DNA of 64,000 bases from the NCBI RefSeq assembly GCF_002157835.1, contig NZ_CP020809.1, positions 2,542,001-2,606,000 on the forward strand, written 5' to 3'. This DNA comes from Mycobacterium dioxanotrophicus. Its GTDB lineage: Bacteria; Actinomycetota; Actinomycetes; Mycobacteriales; Mycobacteriaceae. Positions 36,601-47,570 of the stretch are shown here, piece by piece. Position numbers and translations under genes: made by a program. The notes under the pieces were generated by a model that was not told where the DNA came from, made no database searches, and saw only the letters and a program-made list of their open reading frames with translations. Every line of letters begins with the position of its first letter. Within the stretch, counting starts at the first letter, position 1.

Positions 36601-38064
36601 TTCCTCGAACTGGGTCTGGACAGCATCGTGGCGCTGTCGGTGGTGCAGGCCGTGCGCCGGCGCGGTATCGCGATGCGCGCCCGGCTGATGTTGGACTGCT
36701 CGACGGTGCGTGAACTCGCCACCGCGATCGACAACGACGAGGTCCGGGTCGACGACGAGGACGAGGAGTCGGGTCCGATCCCGTTGCTGCCCAATGGTCG
36801 CTGGCTTTACCAATACGGTGACCCGCGCCGGCTGGCGCAGACAGACGCGTTCCGACTGCCGGAGGGCACCACCCGGGAACACCTCGACACCGTGCTGCGC
36901 ACGGTGATCGACGGGCACGAGGTGCTGCGCACGCGGTTGGACCGCGCCACCATGACGCTCGTCGCCGACGAGGCAGGCGCGGTGCTGTCCGAAGCGACCG
37001 CGTCGGGTGACCTGGTCACGGCGGTGGCTGAACACGCCAAACTGTCGGTGGAACGGATTGACCCGCAGCAGGGTTCGATGCTCGATGCGGTGTGGCTGCA
37101 CCATCCCGACGCGGGTGCGGGCGTGCTGATCCTCACCGGCCACGTGTTGGCGCTGGATCCGGCATCGTGGCGGATCATGGTCGGTGAACTCGAAACCGCC
37201 TGGCACGCCTTGGCGGCCGGGCGCACGCCCACGCCGGTGCGCGAACACACGTCGCTGCGGCAGTGGTCGCGGCTGTTGTCCGACCGTGCGCTCAAGCTCG
37301 ACTCGTGCGACTTCTGGGAAAGCCAATTCGACGGCGGCGATCCCGATCTCGGCATGCGACGCATCGATCCGGCCCGCGACCGGATGGGAGACGTCGTGGT
37401 CGAGATGGCCTACGCCGAACCCGATGTCACCGCGCGGCTGCTGGCCGGACCGGTGCCGGTGACCGAAGTGCTCGCGGCGACGACGGCCCGCGCGCTGACC
37501 ACCTGGCGCAGGCGCCGTGGCCAACCCACGCCTGCTCCGTTGCTCGCGCTGGAAACCTATGGGCGCTCGGACGGTGTGTTGTCGGCCGGCGTCGGTGAGG
37601 AAGACGGCGACGTCGACACCGGGGACACCGCGGGGTTGCTCAGCATGATCTATCCGCTGCGGCTCACCGCCGACGATGCGCACGGGGTGGCCGCCCAGGT
37701 CGCTGCCATCCCGGGTGACCCGATCGACTACGGCCTGCTGCGTCATCTTCGACCCGACACCGCCGAACGGCTTGGCGCCCACCGGGATCCGCAGATCCTG
37801 CTGAACTACCTCGGCCGCATCGAACTCAACTCGGCGGACAACGCCCTGCAACAGGATCGGTCCCTGACATCTGCTGTATCGCCGGTGCCGGAACCGCAGG
37901 TGGCGGTGCGCCACGAGTTGACCATCATGGCCGCCGTGATCGACGGTGACGGCGCCGCGATCCTCGGCACCCAGTGGCGGACCCTTCCCGACATCCTGTC
38001 CGACGCCGACATCGCTGCCCTGCAAGCGATCTGGCTCGACGCCCTGCGAGAGGTGACCGCGTGA
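33676..38064 (+). CDS. mbtF: mycobactin NRPS MbtF (C-A-PCP-E/C-like)
   Basis: 1462 residues, ATG overlapping the mbtE stop. Condensation domain with HHITIDGWS (about 142); adenylation domain with YIVFTSGTTGKPKGV (about 590) and YRTGDVARR; carrier FLELGLDSIVAL (about 977). A C-terminal condensation/epimerisation-like domain (about 1030-1462) contains GHVLALDPASW in place of HHxxxDG: the first His is Gly and the Gly is Pro. MbtF adds the terminal N-hydroxylysine, and the last domain is thought to release the chain by forming the seven-membered lactam. The altered motif fits a non-standard release or cyclisation role. Confidence 0.93.
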   Translation: MTATGTPRGVDDVLALSPLQQGLYSLAGLTDGDDGVDPYVIAMAADIDGHLDIELLRTCAEAMLVRHPNLRASFFQGKLSRPVAVVPSEVAVPWRHVSASDAEAVTVEAEERARPFDLGRGPLIRFLLIEKPELRWRLVIVAHHITIDGWSLPVFVGEFLSLYAAKGDQAALPAPPRPYRDYIGWLAGLDQDASRTRWRAHLAGLDAPTMLSPALSGREARPGLPERTEVTLDEQQTTQIVNAARSRGITVNTLFQMAWATILSAFTDRTDVVFGVTVSGRPDELAGVEAMVGLFINTVPLRVRLDPSRPVGAQCLALQREAADLRDHSYLSHTELRSLGEIGELYDTLLVYENFPPGGLVGSGDFTLPGAVLKPSALESLSHFPVTIAAHPTHGRLTVLVETLDGALGLLDPRALGQRVLTVVQRLLQLWDRPMREVTVTQGDEQQPAAAADTTERPGGFHTALTTVAAQRLGSIALSWDGGELSYRRLEEAADTLAAGLHRRGVRTETPVPIRLRRGPDYVVAMLAVLKAGGLIVPLDPAMPAERVAEILRQTGATLVVDDALLAAVAGEPATEYSPPPVHPGQGAYIVFTSGTTGKPKGVIGTHRALLAYGADHARRVLRPAADRLGRPLRIAHAWSFTFDAAWQPLVALLDGHTVHIVGDEIQRDAEALVDTIGRYAIDMIDTTPSMFSQLRAAGLLSRVPLAVLALGGEAIDPAAWQGIRDECERTWMSAYNCYGPTETTVEAVVATITGHSSPCIGEPTDSTAAYLLDHWLRPVPDGVAGELYLTGGQLTRGYIGRPGETASRFVADPFIPGARMYRTGDVARRRPGSRAIEFLGRVDDQVKIRGFRVEPGEVAAVLRRQPGVRHAHVAVRRHRSGPRLTAYVCGDVPTAELRHTLSAMLPRYLVPHHIIAVDEIPLTTNGKVDDTALAAFDATVRVDGSDAPATDTEKVLAEVLADMLDAGHVDVTADFLELGLDSIVALSVVQAVRRRGIAMRARLMLDCSTVRELATAIDNDEVRVDDEDEESGPIPLLPNGRWLYQYGDPRRLAQTDAFRLPEGTTREHLDTVLRTVIDGHEVLRTRLDRATMTLVADEAGAVLSEATASGDLVTAVAEHAKLSVERIDPQQGSMLDAVWLHHPDAGAGVLILTGHVLALDPASWRIMVGELETAWHALAAGRTPTPVREHTSLRQWSRLLSDRALKLDSCDFWESQFDGGDPDLGMRRIDPARDRMGDVVVEMAYAEPDVTARLLAGPVPVTEVLAATTARALTTWRRRRGQPTPAPLLALETYGRSDGVLSAGVGEEDGDVDTGDTAGLLSMIYPLRLTADDAHGVAAQVAAIPGDPIDYGLLRHLRPDTAERLGAHRDPQILLNYLGRIELNSADNALQQDRSLTSAVSPVPEPQVAVRHELTIMAAVIDGDGAAILGTQWRTLPDILSDADIAALQAIWLDALREVTA

Positions 38065-39404
38065 GCACACCCACCCTGGCCGTGATCGGTGCCGGTCCGA
38101 AGGCGATCGCGGTGGCAGCCAAGGCCGCCGAACTGCGGACCCTGGGTGTGCCCGCGCCCGATGTCGTCGTCGTCGAACGTGCCGGTGTCGCGGCCAACTG
38201 GCAGGCCATCGGCGGTTGGACCGACGGACAGCACCGGCTGGGCACCAGTCCCGAAAAGGACGTCGGTTTCCCGTACCGGTCCTCGTTGGTGCCGCGCCGC
38301 AACGCCGAGCTCGACGAACGGATGATGCGGCACAGCTGGCAGTCGTTCCTGATCGACATCGGCCACTTCGCCGAGTGGGTCGACCGGGGCCGGCCGGCTC
38401 CGACCCATCGCCGCTGGAGTCAATACCTGAACTGGGTGGCCGACAACATCGGGATGACCGTGGTGTCCGGTGAGGTGACCGAAATCGGCGTCGACGACGA
38501 CCAGACCGCCTGGATGTTGCAGACCGACGACGACACCGTGCGGGCCGACGCGGTCATGGTCACCGGTCCCGGGCAGGCCGAAAAGTCCATCCTGCCCGGC
38601 AATCCGAGGGTGCTGTCCATCGCGCAGTTCTGGCATCGCGCCGCGGCGCAGGAACTCATCACCGCCGAGCGGGTGGCGGTGATCGGCGGCGGGGAAACCG
38701 CGGCCACCATGCTCAACGAGCTGTTCCGCCATCGGGTTTCGACCATCACCGTGATCTCGCCACAGGTCACCCTGTTCACCCGGGGCGAGGGCTTCTTCGA
38801 GAACACCCTGTATTCGGACCCCACCCACTGGTCGGGTCTGACCCTGTCCGAACGTCGGGACGCCATGAACCGCACCGACCGTGGGGTGTTCTCGGCGCGG
38901 GTTCAGGAGGCGCTGCTGGCCGACGACCGCATCCGCCATCTCCGCGGCCGGGTCGCACATGCCGTCGCCCGCGACGAACGCATCCGGTTGACGCTGCTCA
39001 GCGACACAGGCGCCGAGCGTTCGGAGACCGTACACGGATTCGACCTGGTGATCGACGGATCCGGCGCAAACGCCCTGTGGTTTGTCCCGCTGCTCGCCCC
39101 GGATGCCCTCGACATGCTCGAACTGGGTCTGGGCCGCCCGCTGACGGGGGAGAGCCTGCAGGAATCCATCGGCGACGACCTCGCTGTCCGAGGCGTGATC
39201 CCGAAGCTGTTCCTGCCGGGCCTGGCGGGCTTGAACCAGGGTCCTGGCTTCCCCAACCTCAGCTGCCTCGGATTGCTGTCCGACCGCGTGCTGGCCGCCG
39301 ACCTGCGTGCCAGCTCAGCCATCACCGACCGATCAATCAGGAGTACCGATGAGCGCTTGCGCGAAGAGGAGACCAGTACCGATGAGCACCAATCCGTTCG
39401 ATGA
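38061..39404 (+). CDS. mbtG: lysine N6-hydroxylase MbtG
   Basis: 447 residues from the GTG at 38061 (GTGA overlap with mbtF). N-terminal FAD motif [16 protein letters not shown] and NADPH motif [16 protein letters not shown]-terminal [14 protein letters not shown] and [10 protein letters not shown] blocks fit the family. It hydroxylates the lysine epsilon-nitrogen to make the hydroxamate iron ligands. The last residues ([20 protein letters not shown]) include an 11-residue in-frame insertion caused by a 33-base repeat unit at the mbtH start. Without it the tail would simply read [10 protein letters not shown]. Confidence 0.93.
   Translation: MSTPTLAVIGAGPKAIAVAAKAAELRTLGVPAPDVVVVERAGVAANWQAIGGWTDGQHRLGTSPEKDVGFPYRSSLVPRRNAELDERMMRHSWQSFLIDIGHFAEWVDRGRPAPTHRRWSQYLNWVADNIGMTVVSGEVTEIGVDDDQTAWMLQTDDDTVRADAVMVTGPGQAEKSILPGNPRVLSIAQFWHRAAAQELITAERVAVIGGGETAATMLNELFRHRVSTITVISPQVTLFTRGEGFFENTLYSDPTHWSGLTLSERRDAMNRTDRGVFSARVQEALLADDRIRHLRGRVAHAVARDERIRLTLLSDTGAERSETVHGFDLVIDGSGANALWFVPLLAPDALDMLELGLGRPLTGESLQESIGDDLAVRGVIPKLFLPGLAGLNQGPGFPNLSCLGLLSDRVLAADLRASSAITDRSIRSTDERLREEETSTDEHQSVR
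39342..39387. repeat. 33-bp in-frame insertion duplicating the mbtH start region
   Basis: The 13 bases AGTACCGATGAGC occur at 39342-39354 and again at 39375-39387, 33 bases apart, flanking GCTTGCGCGAAGAGGAGACC. The inserted core (CGCTTGCGCGAAGAG, 39354-39368) is identical to the nirA/cysH repeat core. The insertion duplicates the mbtH ATG and creates a new AGAGGAG Shine-Dalgarno before the second ATG. Confidence 0.88.
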
Positions 39405-39594
39405 CGAGCGCGGCACCTTCGTCGTTCTGGTGAACGACGAGGACCAATTCAGCCTGTGGCCGGCGTTCGCCGACGTGCCCGTGGGATGGCGGGCGGTCTT
39501 CGGTGCGGGCAGCCGGTCGGACTGCCTGGGCTATGTCGAGGAGACCTGGACCGATTTGCGGCCGCGAAGCCTGCGTGAGGCCACGGCCCGGTAG
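39382..39594 (+). CDS. mbtH: MbtH, NRPS adenylation-domain chaperone
   Basis: 70 residues from ATG 39382, where the conserved family begins ([13 protein letters not shown]); an ATG 33 bases upstream at 39349 would add 11 residues and has a well-placed AGGAG. Family signatures: [17 protein letters not shown] and [14 protein letters not shown]. MbtH-like proteins bind adenylation domains and are needed for their folding or activity, here presumably MbtB, MbtE and MbtF. It overlaps the mbtG 3' end by 23 bases and closes the mbtB-H operon. Confidence 0.93.
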   Translation: MSTNPFDDERGTFVVLVNDEDQFSLWPAFADVPVGWRAVFGAGSRSDCLGYVEETWTDLRPRSLREATAR

Positions 39595-39608
39595 TTGGAC
39601 CGCGGCTG

Positions 39609-39920
39609 TCACATCTGCGGCAGCGGCGAATCCATGTCGAACAGCCGGGCATGCAGGATGGTGCGGTTTCGCAGCGCCGCGCGGACCGCGCGGTGCAGAC
39701 CGTCCTCCAGATAGATGTCGCCGCGCCATCGCACGGCGTGCGGGAACAGGTCGCCGTAGAACGTCGAATCCTCCGACAGCAGTCGATCCAGGGCCAGCAC
39801 GGTCGTGGTGGTGACGATCTCGTCGAGACGCAGCTGCCGGGGCGGGATGCGTGACCAGTCGCGGTAGGTCAACCCATGTTCGGGGTACGGCTTGCCTTCG
39901 ATGACACCCTTGAAGATCAT
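39609..39920 (-). CDS. conserved hypothetical, Rv2375-like
   Basis: 103 residues beginning MIFKGVIEGKPYPEHGL. Position between mbtH and hrcA matches Rv2375 of M. tuberculosis. The C-terminal half (GDIYLEDGLHRAVRAALRNR) faintly resembles the DGxHR signature of ParB/sulfiredoxin-like domains, but this is too weak for a function. It is transcribed opposite to its neighbours. A perfect 9-bp inverted repeat (39954-39977) lies just upstream and may be its operator. Confidence 0.7.
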   Translation of the reverse strand: MIFKGVIEGKPYPEHGLTYRDWSRIPPRQLRLDEIVTTTTVLALDRLLSEDSTFYGDLFPHAVRWRGDIYLEDGLHRAVRAALRNRTILHARLFDMDSPLPQM

Positions 39921-39953
39921 CGCCGACCTGCCTCCGGGCTACCTGTACGCGGT

Positions 39954-39977
39954 CTTGGCAACGGCATGGTTGCCAAG
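39954..39977. promoter_or_regulatory. perfect 9-bp inverted repeat upstream of the Rv2375-like gene
   Basis: CTTGGCAAC and GTTGCCAAG separated by six bases, in the 172-base divergent region between the Rv2375-like gene and hrcA. Spacing of 15 bases between arm starts suggests a dimeric repressor site. It does not match CIRCE. Confidence 0.55.
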
Positions 39978-40039
39978 GCTAGTACTCGCACCCGCTCGTG
40001 CGCACCAACTACAGAGTCGGTAAACGTCCAGCTGGTCAG

Positions 40040-40045
40040 TAAAAT
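40040..40045 (+). promoter_or_regulatory. -10 element (TAAAAT) for hrcA
   Basis: TAAAAT fits TANNNT and would start transcription about 40 bases upstream of hrcA, giving a leader with AAGGGCAGG as Shine-Dalgarno. Confidence 0.45.
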
Positions 40046-40092
40046 AGATCAAGCGATACGAGCTTGACGACGACTCGAAGGGCAGGTGAACA

Positions 40093-41124
40093 GTGGGTAG
40101 TGCCGACGACCGTCGTTTCGAGGTGCTGCGCGCCATCGTTGCCGACTTCGTTGCCACCAAGGAGCCCATCGGCTCGAAGACCCTCGTCGAACGCCACAAT
40201 CTCGGTGTGTCCAGCGCGACGGTGCGCAACGACATGGCGGTGTTGGAGGCCGAGGGATACATCACCCAACCGCACACCAGCTCGGGCCGGGTGCCCACCG
40301 AGAAGGGCTACCGGGAGTTCGTCGACCGCATCGACAACGTCAAACCGCTGTCGACGTCTGAGCGTCGCGCGATCCTCAACTTCCTCGAGTCCGGCGTCGA
40401 CCTCGACGACGTGCTGCGTCGGGCCGTGCGTCTGCTGGCACAGCTGACCTGGCAGGTGGCCATCGTGCAGTACCCGACACTGTCCACGTCGACGGTGCGC
40501 CACCTCGAGGTGGTGGCCCTGACCCCGGCCCGGTTGCTGCTGGTCGTCATCACCGACACCGGCCGGGTGGATCAGCGGATCGTCGAGCTCGGCGACGCCA
40601 TCGACGATCACCAGCTGTCCAAGCTGCGGGAGATGCTGGGCCAGGCGCTTGAGGGCAAACCACTGACCGCGGCGTCGGTCGCGGTGTCCGATCTCGCCAG
40701 CCAGCTCAACGGCAGCGGTGGCCTGGCCGACGCGGTCGGCCGGTCGGCCACCGTGCTGGTCGAGACACTGGTCGAGCACGTCGAGGAGCGGCTGCTGCTC
40801 GGCGGTACGGCGAACCTGACCCGCAATACCGCCGACTTCGGCGGTTCCCTGCGGTCGGTGCTCGAAGCGCTGGAAGAGCAGGTCGTGGTGTTGCGGCTGT
40901 TGGCCGCGCAGCAGGAGGCAGGCAAGGTGACCGTGCGCATCGGTCATGAAACCGAAGCCGAGCAGATGGTGGGGACGTCGGTGGTGAGTACCACCTACGG
41001 CAGTTCGGGCAAGGTGTACGGCGGCATGGGTGTGGTGGGACCCACTCGAATGGACTATCCGGGAACTATCGCTAATGTCGCTGCGGTTGCTCTCTACATA
41101 GGTGAAGTCTTAGGCAGCCGCTGA
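40093..41124 (+). CDS. hrcA: heat-inducible repressor HrcA
   Basis: 343 residues from GTG. N-terminal winged helix ([50 protein letters not shown]), then the GAF-like core and dimerisation region ending [19 protein letters not shown]. It represses chaperone genes by binding CIRCE elements, probably groEL/ES elsewhere in the genome; I find no CIRCE here. It is followed after 21 bases by dnaJ2, the usual mycobacterial arrangement. Confidence 0.95.
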   Translation: MGSADDRRFEVLRAIVADFVATKEPIGSKTLVERHNLGVSSATVRNDMAVLEAEGYITQPHTSSGRVPTEKGYREFVDRIDNVKPLSTSERRAILNFLESGVDLDDVLRRAVRLLAQLTWQVAIVQYPTLSTSTVRHLEVVALTPARLLLVVITDTGRVDQRIVELGDAIDDHQLSKLREMLGQALEGKPLTAASVAVSDLASQLNGSGGLADAVGRSATVLVETLVEHVEERLLLGGTANLTRNTADFGGSLRSVLEALEEQVVVLRLLAAQQEAGKVTVRIGHETEAEQMVGTSVVSTTYGSSGKVYGGMGVVGPTRMDYPGTIANVAAVALYIGEVLGSR

Positions 41125-41145
41125 GCGGCATCTGAAAGGTCTGGC

Positions 41146-42297
41146 GTGGCACGCGATTATTACGGCTTGCTCGGAGTGAGCAGTGGTGCGAGTGATTCGG
41201 AGATCAAGCGCGCCTATCGGCGGCTGGCCCGCGAACTGCATCCGGACGTCAACCCCGACGAGCAGGCCCAGGCTCGGTTCACCGAGATCCAGGTCGCCTA
41301 CGAGGTGCTCAGCGATCCCGAGAAGCGCCGCATCGTCGACATGGGCGGCGATCCCATGGAATCGGTCGGCGCCGCGGCCAACGGCGGGTTCAGCGGCTTC
41401 GGTGGGCTCGGCGACGTCTTCGAGGCGTTCTTCGGCGGCGGCACCACGTCACGCGGTCCGATCGGCCGGGTTCGGCCCGGCGCGGATTCGCTCCTGCGGA
41501 TGCGTCTGGACCTGGAGGAATGCGCGACCGGCGTGACCAAGCAGGTCACCGTCGACACCGCAGTGCTGTGTGACCTGTGCCAGGGCAAGGGCACCAACGG
41601 CAAGTCCACTCCCGTCACCTGTGACACCTGCGGCGGGCGCGGTGAGATCCAGACCGTGCAGCGGTCGCTGCTGGGTCAGGTGATGACGGCGCGTCCGTGT
41701 CCCGTCTGCGGCGGTGTCGGCGAAGTGATCCCGGATCCGTGCACCCGCTGCGGCGGAGACGGCCGTGTGCGGTCGCGGCGCGAGATCAGCGTCAAGATCC
41801 CGGCCGGTGTCGGCGACGGCATGCGGGTGCGGCTGGCGGCCCAGGGCGAGGTCGGCCCGGGTGGCGGCCCGGCAGGCGACCTCTATGTCGAGGTCCACGA
41901 AAAGCAGCACCCCATCTTCGTCCGCGACGGAGACGACCTGCACTGCACGGTGTCCGTGCCGATGGTCGACGCCGCGTTGGGCACGACCGTCACCGTGACG
42001 GGCATCCTCGACGGCGACACCGAGATCACCGTCGCAGCGGGCACCCAGCCGGGGTCGGTCACCACGCTGCGCGGGCACGGCATGCCGCATCTGCGCTCGG
42101 GTGTGCGGGGCGACCTGCACGCGCATATCGACGTGGTGGTGCCGTCGCGGCTCGATCACACCGACATCGAGCTGCTGGGCAAGCTCAAGGAGAACCGCGC
42201 CCGGGACACCGCCGAGGTGCGCTCGACCCAGTCGGCGTCGACGACAGGGAATGGCGGACTGTTCAGCCGGTTGCGTGAGACGTTCTCCGGCCGCTGA
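41146..42297 (+). CDS. dnaJ2: chaperone DnaJ2
   Basis: 383 residues from GTG. J domain with the HPD triad ([10 protein letters not shown]), a Gly/Phe-rich linker, and four CxxCxGxG zinc-binding repeats ([32 protein letters not shown]). A C-terminal substrate-binding domain follows. It stimulates DnaK ATP hydrolysis and presents unfolded clients. It sits in an operon with hrcA and rsmE. Confidence 0.95.
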   Translation: MARDYYGLLGVSSGASDSEIKRAYRRLARELHPDVNPDEQAQARFTEIQVAYEVLSDPEKRRIVDMGGDPMESVGAAANGGFSGFGGLGDVFEAFFGGGTTSRGPIGRVRPGADSLLRMRLDLEECATGVTKQVTVDTAVLCDLCQGKGTNGKSTPVTCDTCGGRGEIQTVQRSLLGQVMTARPCPVCGGVGEVIPDPCTRCGGDGRVRSRREISVKIPAGVGDGMRVRLAAQGEVGPGGGPAGDLYVEVHEKQHPIFVRDGDDLHCTVSVPMVDAALGTTVTVTGILDGDTEITVAAGTQPGSVTTLRGHGMPHLRSGVRGDLHAHIDVVVPSRLDHTDIELLGKLKENRARDTAEVRSTQSASTTGNGGLFSRLRETFSGR

Positions 42298-42312
42298 CGC
42301 CGGGGCACCGCT

Positions 42313-43062
42313 GTGACGAGGGCACTGTTCTACCTCGACGCCTTGCCCGCGGCGGGCGAGCTGGCGTTGCTCGACGGTGACGAGGGGTTCCACGCGGCCA
42401 ATGTGCGCCGCATCCGCATCGGGGAAGAGATCGACCTCGCCGACGGTGCCGGCACGCTGGCGCACTGCGTCGTCGAGGACACGGCAAAGGCCCGGCTGTC
42501 GGCGCGGGTACTGCAGCGGCGCGTCATCGCCGCCCCCAGCCCGCAGGTCACCGTCGTGCAGGCCCTGCCCAAGTCCGATCGCTCTGAGTTGGCCGTGGAA
42601 CTGGCGACCGAGGCCGGCGCGGACGCGTTCCTCGCCTGGCAGTCGGCCCGCTGCGTGGCCCGCTGGGACGGCCCGAAGGCGGACAAGGGCCTACGCCGGT
42701 GGGACGCGGTGGCGCGCGCGGCATCCCGGCAATCCCGCCGGGCTCACATCCCGACCGTCGACGGGGTGGTGTCGACGGCAGAGCTGACCCGGCGCGTCGC
42801 CGATGCGGTCGCCACCGGCGCACTCGTGCTGGCACTGCACGAGTCGGCGACCGCACCGATCACCGAACTGGCTATCGCTCAAGCCGATTCACTGATGCTG
42901 ATCGTCGGCCCGGAGGGCGGTATCGCCGACGAGGAGATCGCCGCGCTGACTGAGGCCGGGGCCCGGGCGGTACGGCTGGGACCCACGGTGCTGCGCACCT
43001 CGACGGCCGCCGCGGTCGCGCTGGGCGCAATCGGCGCGCTGACGTCCCGTTGGGCGCTGTGA
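42313..43062 (+). CDS. rsmE: 16S rRNA (uracil1498-N3)-methyltransferase RsmE
   Basis: 249 residues from GTG, 15 bases after dnaJ2. The SPOUT knot signature is at the C-terminus: [14 protein letters not shown] and [17 protein letters not shown]; the N-terminal PUA-like part contains [19 protein letters not shown]. It methylates U1498 of 16S rRNA in the 30S subunit. The hrcA-dnaJ-rsmE order is widespread. Confidence 0.93.
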   Translation: MTRALFYLDALPAAGELALLDGDEGFHAANVRRIRIGEEIDLADGAGTLAHCVVEDTAKARLSARVLQRRVIAAPSPQVTVVQALPKSDRSELAVELATEAGADAFLAWQSARCVARWDGPKADKGLRRWDAVARAASRQSRRAHIPTVDGVVSTAELTRRVADAVATGALVLALHESATAPITELAIAQADSLMLIVGPEGGIADEEIAALTEAGARAVRLGPTVLRTSTAAAVALGAIGALTSRWAL

Positions 43063-43120
43063 CCCCTGCAGATTGGTAGCCAGGCGCGGTTCCTGAATCG
43101 GCTGGGGCCGGGGCCCGACG

Positions 43121-43158
43121 CGATCAATTCCTGCCACCTGCCGATCAATTTCTGCCAC
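43121..43158. repeat. two 17-bp direct repeats
   Basis: CGATCAATTCCTGCCAC (43121-43137) and CGATCAATTTCTGCCAC (43142-43158), differing at one base, with a 21-base period. They lie between rsmE and the secreted peptide gene. Tandem end repeats of this size occur at some IS ends, but no transposase is present; a regulator site is equally possible. Confidence 0.6.
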
Positions 43159-43255
43159 CGGAATTAAGTCTCTGACCTGCGTGTTCTAACTATCAGACCG
43201 GCGATGAACACACCACCGGCCGACACCTCAGCAGACGAAGGGTCCGGGGATCACC

Positions 43256-43423
43256 ATGAAGAAGTTCGGATTTGCCACCATCATCGCGAGTGGAATGGCC
43301 GCCGCGGTTCTGGGTCTGGCCGGTTCCGCGCAGGCAGACGTCAGCCACCACGACTGGCTGGATCAGATCGGCCCGCATGTGACCGTGCCGCAGGTCGACA
43401 CCACCGTGCACCAGAGCCACTGA
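43256..43423 (+). CDS. small secreted histidine-rich peptide
   Basis: 55 residues from ATG, with GGGGA upstream as Shine-Dalgarno. Residues 1-27 are a clear Sec signal peptide: KK at the N-terminus, a hydrophobic core (ATIIASGMAAAVLGLAG) and SAQA before the predicted cleavage site. The mature peptide is about 28 residues and contains five histidines (DVSHHDWLDQIGPHVTVPQV and onward, ending VHQSH). No family is confidently recognised, although similar short exported proteins occur in mycobacteria. A strong intrinsic terminator follows 18 bases after the stop, indicating an independently expressed transcript. Confidence 0.75.
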   Translation: MKKFGFATIIASGMAAAVLGLAGSAQADVSHHDWLDQIGPHVTVPQVDTTVHQSH

Positions 43424-43441
43424 CGCTCAACACTGATCGCG

Positions 43442-43468
43442 AAGGGCGCCCCTGCTGGGGCGCCCTTT
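43442..43468 (+). terminator. intrinsic terminator after the secreted peptide gene
   Basis: AAGGGCGCCCC and GGGGCGCCCTTT form an 11-bp perfect stem with a TGCT loop; the 3' arm ends in a short T-run. The best classical terminator in the window. Confidence 0.88.
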
Positions 43469-43585
43469 CCGTGTCTGCGCTGCTTATCCATTGGGACGGT
43501 GTCACAGACCGGCGGTAAACTGGGGTGAGCAAACCGTCCTGGAACTGCCATAACTCGAAATCCGGAAGTAGGAACCTAACCCCAC

Positions 43586-45705
<2,120 letters not shown>

Positions 45706-45709
<4 letters not shown>

Positions 45710-46242
45710 GCATCGAGGTATCCAACGAATCGGGCATCGACGTCTCCGAGTCGGAGTTGATCAGCGTCGCACGGTTCGTCATCGAGAAGATGGATGTGCA
45801 TCCGGCAGCCGAACTTTCGATGGTGTTGGTGGACAGCGCCGCGATGGCCGACCTGCACATGCGGTGGATGGACTTGCCCGGACCCACCGACGTCATGAGC
45901 TTTCCGATGGACGAACTGGAGCCCGGTGGCCGCCCGGATTCACCCGAGCCCGGCCCGGCGATGCTGGGCGACATCGTGCTGTGCCCGGAGTTCGCCGAGC
46001 AGCAGGCGGTCAAGGCCGGGCATTCGCTCGGCCAGGAGCTGGCATTGCTGACGGTGCACGGTGTGCTGCACCTGTTGGGCTATGACCACGCCGAGCCCGA
46101 CGAGGAGAAGGAGATGTTCGCCCTGCAGCGCCAGCTCCTCGAGGAGTGGGTGGCCAATCAGGTGCAGGCCTATCACGACGACCGCCAGACGCAGAAGGAT
46201 CAGCGTCTGCTGGACGAGTCCCGATACTTCGACCAACCGTGA
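45706..46242 (+). CDS. ybeY: endoribonuclease YbeY
   Basis: 178 residues from ATG 45706, overlapping phoH. The zinc-binding motif [11 protein letters not shown] is intact, preceded by [10 protein letters not shown]. YbeY acts in rRNA maturation and ribosome quality control. The gene lies between phoH and a CorC-type gene, a common bacterial grouping, and overlaps both neighbours by four bases. Confidence 0.94.
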
Positions 46243-47570
46243 GCGGACTCGCCCCACTGCTCGGCGCGATCGCGCTGGTCGGGTTCGGCGGCCTGTTCGC
46301 AGCGATCGACGCGGCGTTGTCGACGGTGTCCATCGCCCGCATCGACGAACTGGTACGTGACGAGCGGCCCGGCGCGGTCCGGCTGGCCCGGGTCGTCGCG
46401 GAGCGTCCGCGCTACATCAATCTCGTGGTGCTGCTGCGTATTACGTGTGAAGTCTGTGCCACGGTGCTGTTGGTGGCTTACCTCGACGGTCATCTCGGGG
46501 TGAGCTGGGGCCTGGTGTCGGCGGCGGCGATCATGGTGGTGACGAGTTTCGTGGCCATCGGCGTCGGCCCGCGCACCGTCGGCAGGCAGAACGCGTACTC
46601 GATCGCGCTGGTGTCCGCGATTCCGCTGCAAGCGATTTCGGTGCTGCTGACGCCGATCAGCCGGCTGTTGGTGTTGATCGGTAACGCGCTCACGCCGGGC
46701 CGCGGGTTCCGCAACGGACCGTTCGCGTCCGAGATCGAGCTACGCGAAGTGGTGGATCTGGCTCAGCAGCGCGGCGTCGTGGCCGACGAGGAACGTCGCA
46801 TGATCCAGTCGGTGTTCGAGCTCGGCGACACCCCGGCCCGCGAGGTGATGGTGCCCCGCACCGAGATGGTGTGGATCGAAAGCGACAAGTCGGCGGGACA
46901 GGCCACCTCGCTGGCGGTGCGCAGCGGACATTCGCGGATGCCGGTGATCGGGGAGAACGTCGACGACGTCGTCGGCGTGGTCTACCTCAAAGACCTTGTC
47001 CAGCAGACCTATTACTCCACCAACGGGGGCCGGGACACCACCGTGGCCCAGGTGATGCGGGCGGCGGTGTTCGTCCCCGATTCCAAACCGCTCGACGAAC
47101 TGCTCAACGAGATGCAGCTGGCCCGCAACCACATGGCGCTGCTGGTCGACGAATACGGCGCGATCGCCGGGCTGGTCACCATCGAGGACGTACTGGAGGA
47201 GATCGTCGGTGAGATCGCCGACGAGTACGACACCGACGAGGTGGCTCCCGTCGAAGACCTGGGCGACAACCAGTTCCGGGTGTCGGCACGATTGCCGATC
47301 GAGGACCTGTGCGAACTGTACGACCTGGAGCCGGACGAGGACATGGACGTGGACACGGTCGGTGGTCTGCTGGCCCTGGAACTGGGCCGCGTGCCGCTGC
47401 CCGGCGCGGAGGTGAACTGGGGTCGGCTGCGGTTGCACGCCGAAGGCGGACCCGATCACCGCGGCCGGGTGCGGATCAACACCGTGTTGGTGAGTCCGGT
47501 CGAGACCGACGAAGAAGAGCAAACCGCGGCCCGCACGCGAGGAGGACATAATCCAGATGACCGAACTTGA
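46239..47570 (+). CDS. CNNM/CorC-type membrane protein with CBS domains
   Basis: 443 residues from GTG 46239 (GTGA overlap with ybeY). N-terminal DUF21 membrane domain with three to four helices, then a CBS pair ([46 protein letters not shown]) and a C-terminal CorC/HlyC domain ([32 protein letters not shown]). The family is linked to divalent metal (Mg/Co) efflux; older annotations say hemolysin. Corresponds by position to Rv2366c. Confidence 0.9.
   Translation: MSGLAPLLGAIALVGFGGLFAAIDAALSTVSIARIDELVRDERPGAVRLARVVAERPRYINLVVLLRITCEVCATVLLVAYLDGHLGVSWGLVSAAAIMVVTSFVAIGVGPRTVGRQNAYSIALVSAIPLQAISVLLTPISRLLVLIGNALTPGRGFRNGPFASEIELREVVDLAQQRGVVADEERRMIQSVFELGDTPAREVMVPRTEMVWIESDKSAGQATSLAVRSGHSRMPVIGENVDDVVGVVYLKDLVQQTYYSTNGGRDTTVAQVMRAAVFVPDSKPLDELLNEMQLARNHMALLVDEYGAIAGLVTIEDVLEEIVGEIADEYDTDEVAPVEDLGDNQFRVSARLPIEDLCELYDLEPDEDMDVDTVGGLLALELGRVPLPGAEVNWGRLRLHAEGGPDHRGRVRINTVLVSPVETDEEEQTAARTRGGHNPDDRT

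Noticed and set aside
39979..40006. Possible CIRCE element upstream of hrcA
   Set aside because: CTAGTACTC resembles the left arm, but the right arm does not match GAGTGCTAA at any allowed spacing.
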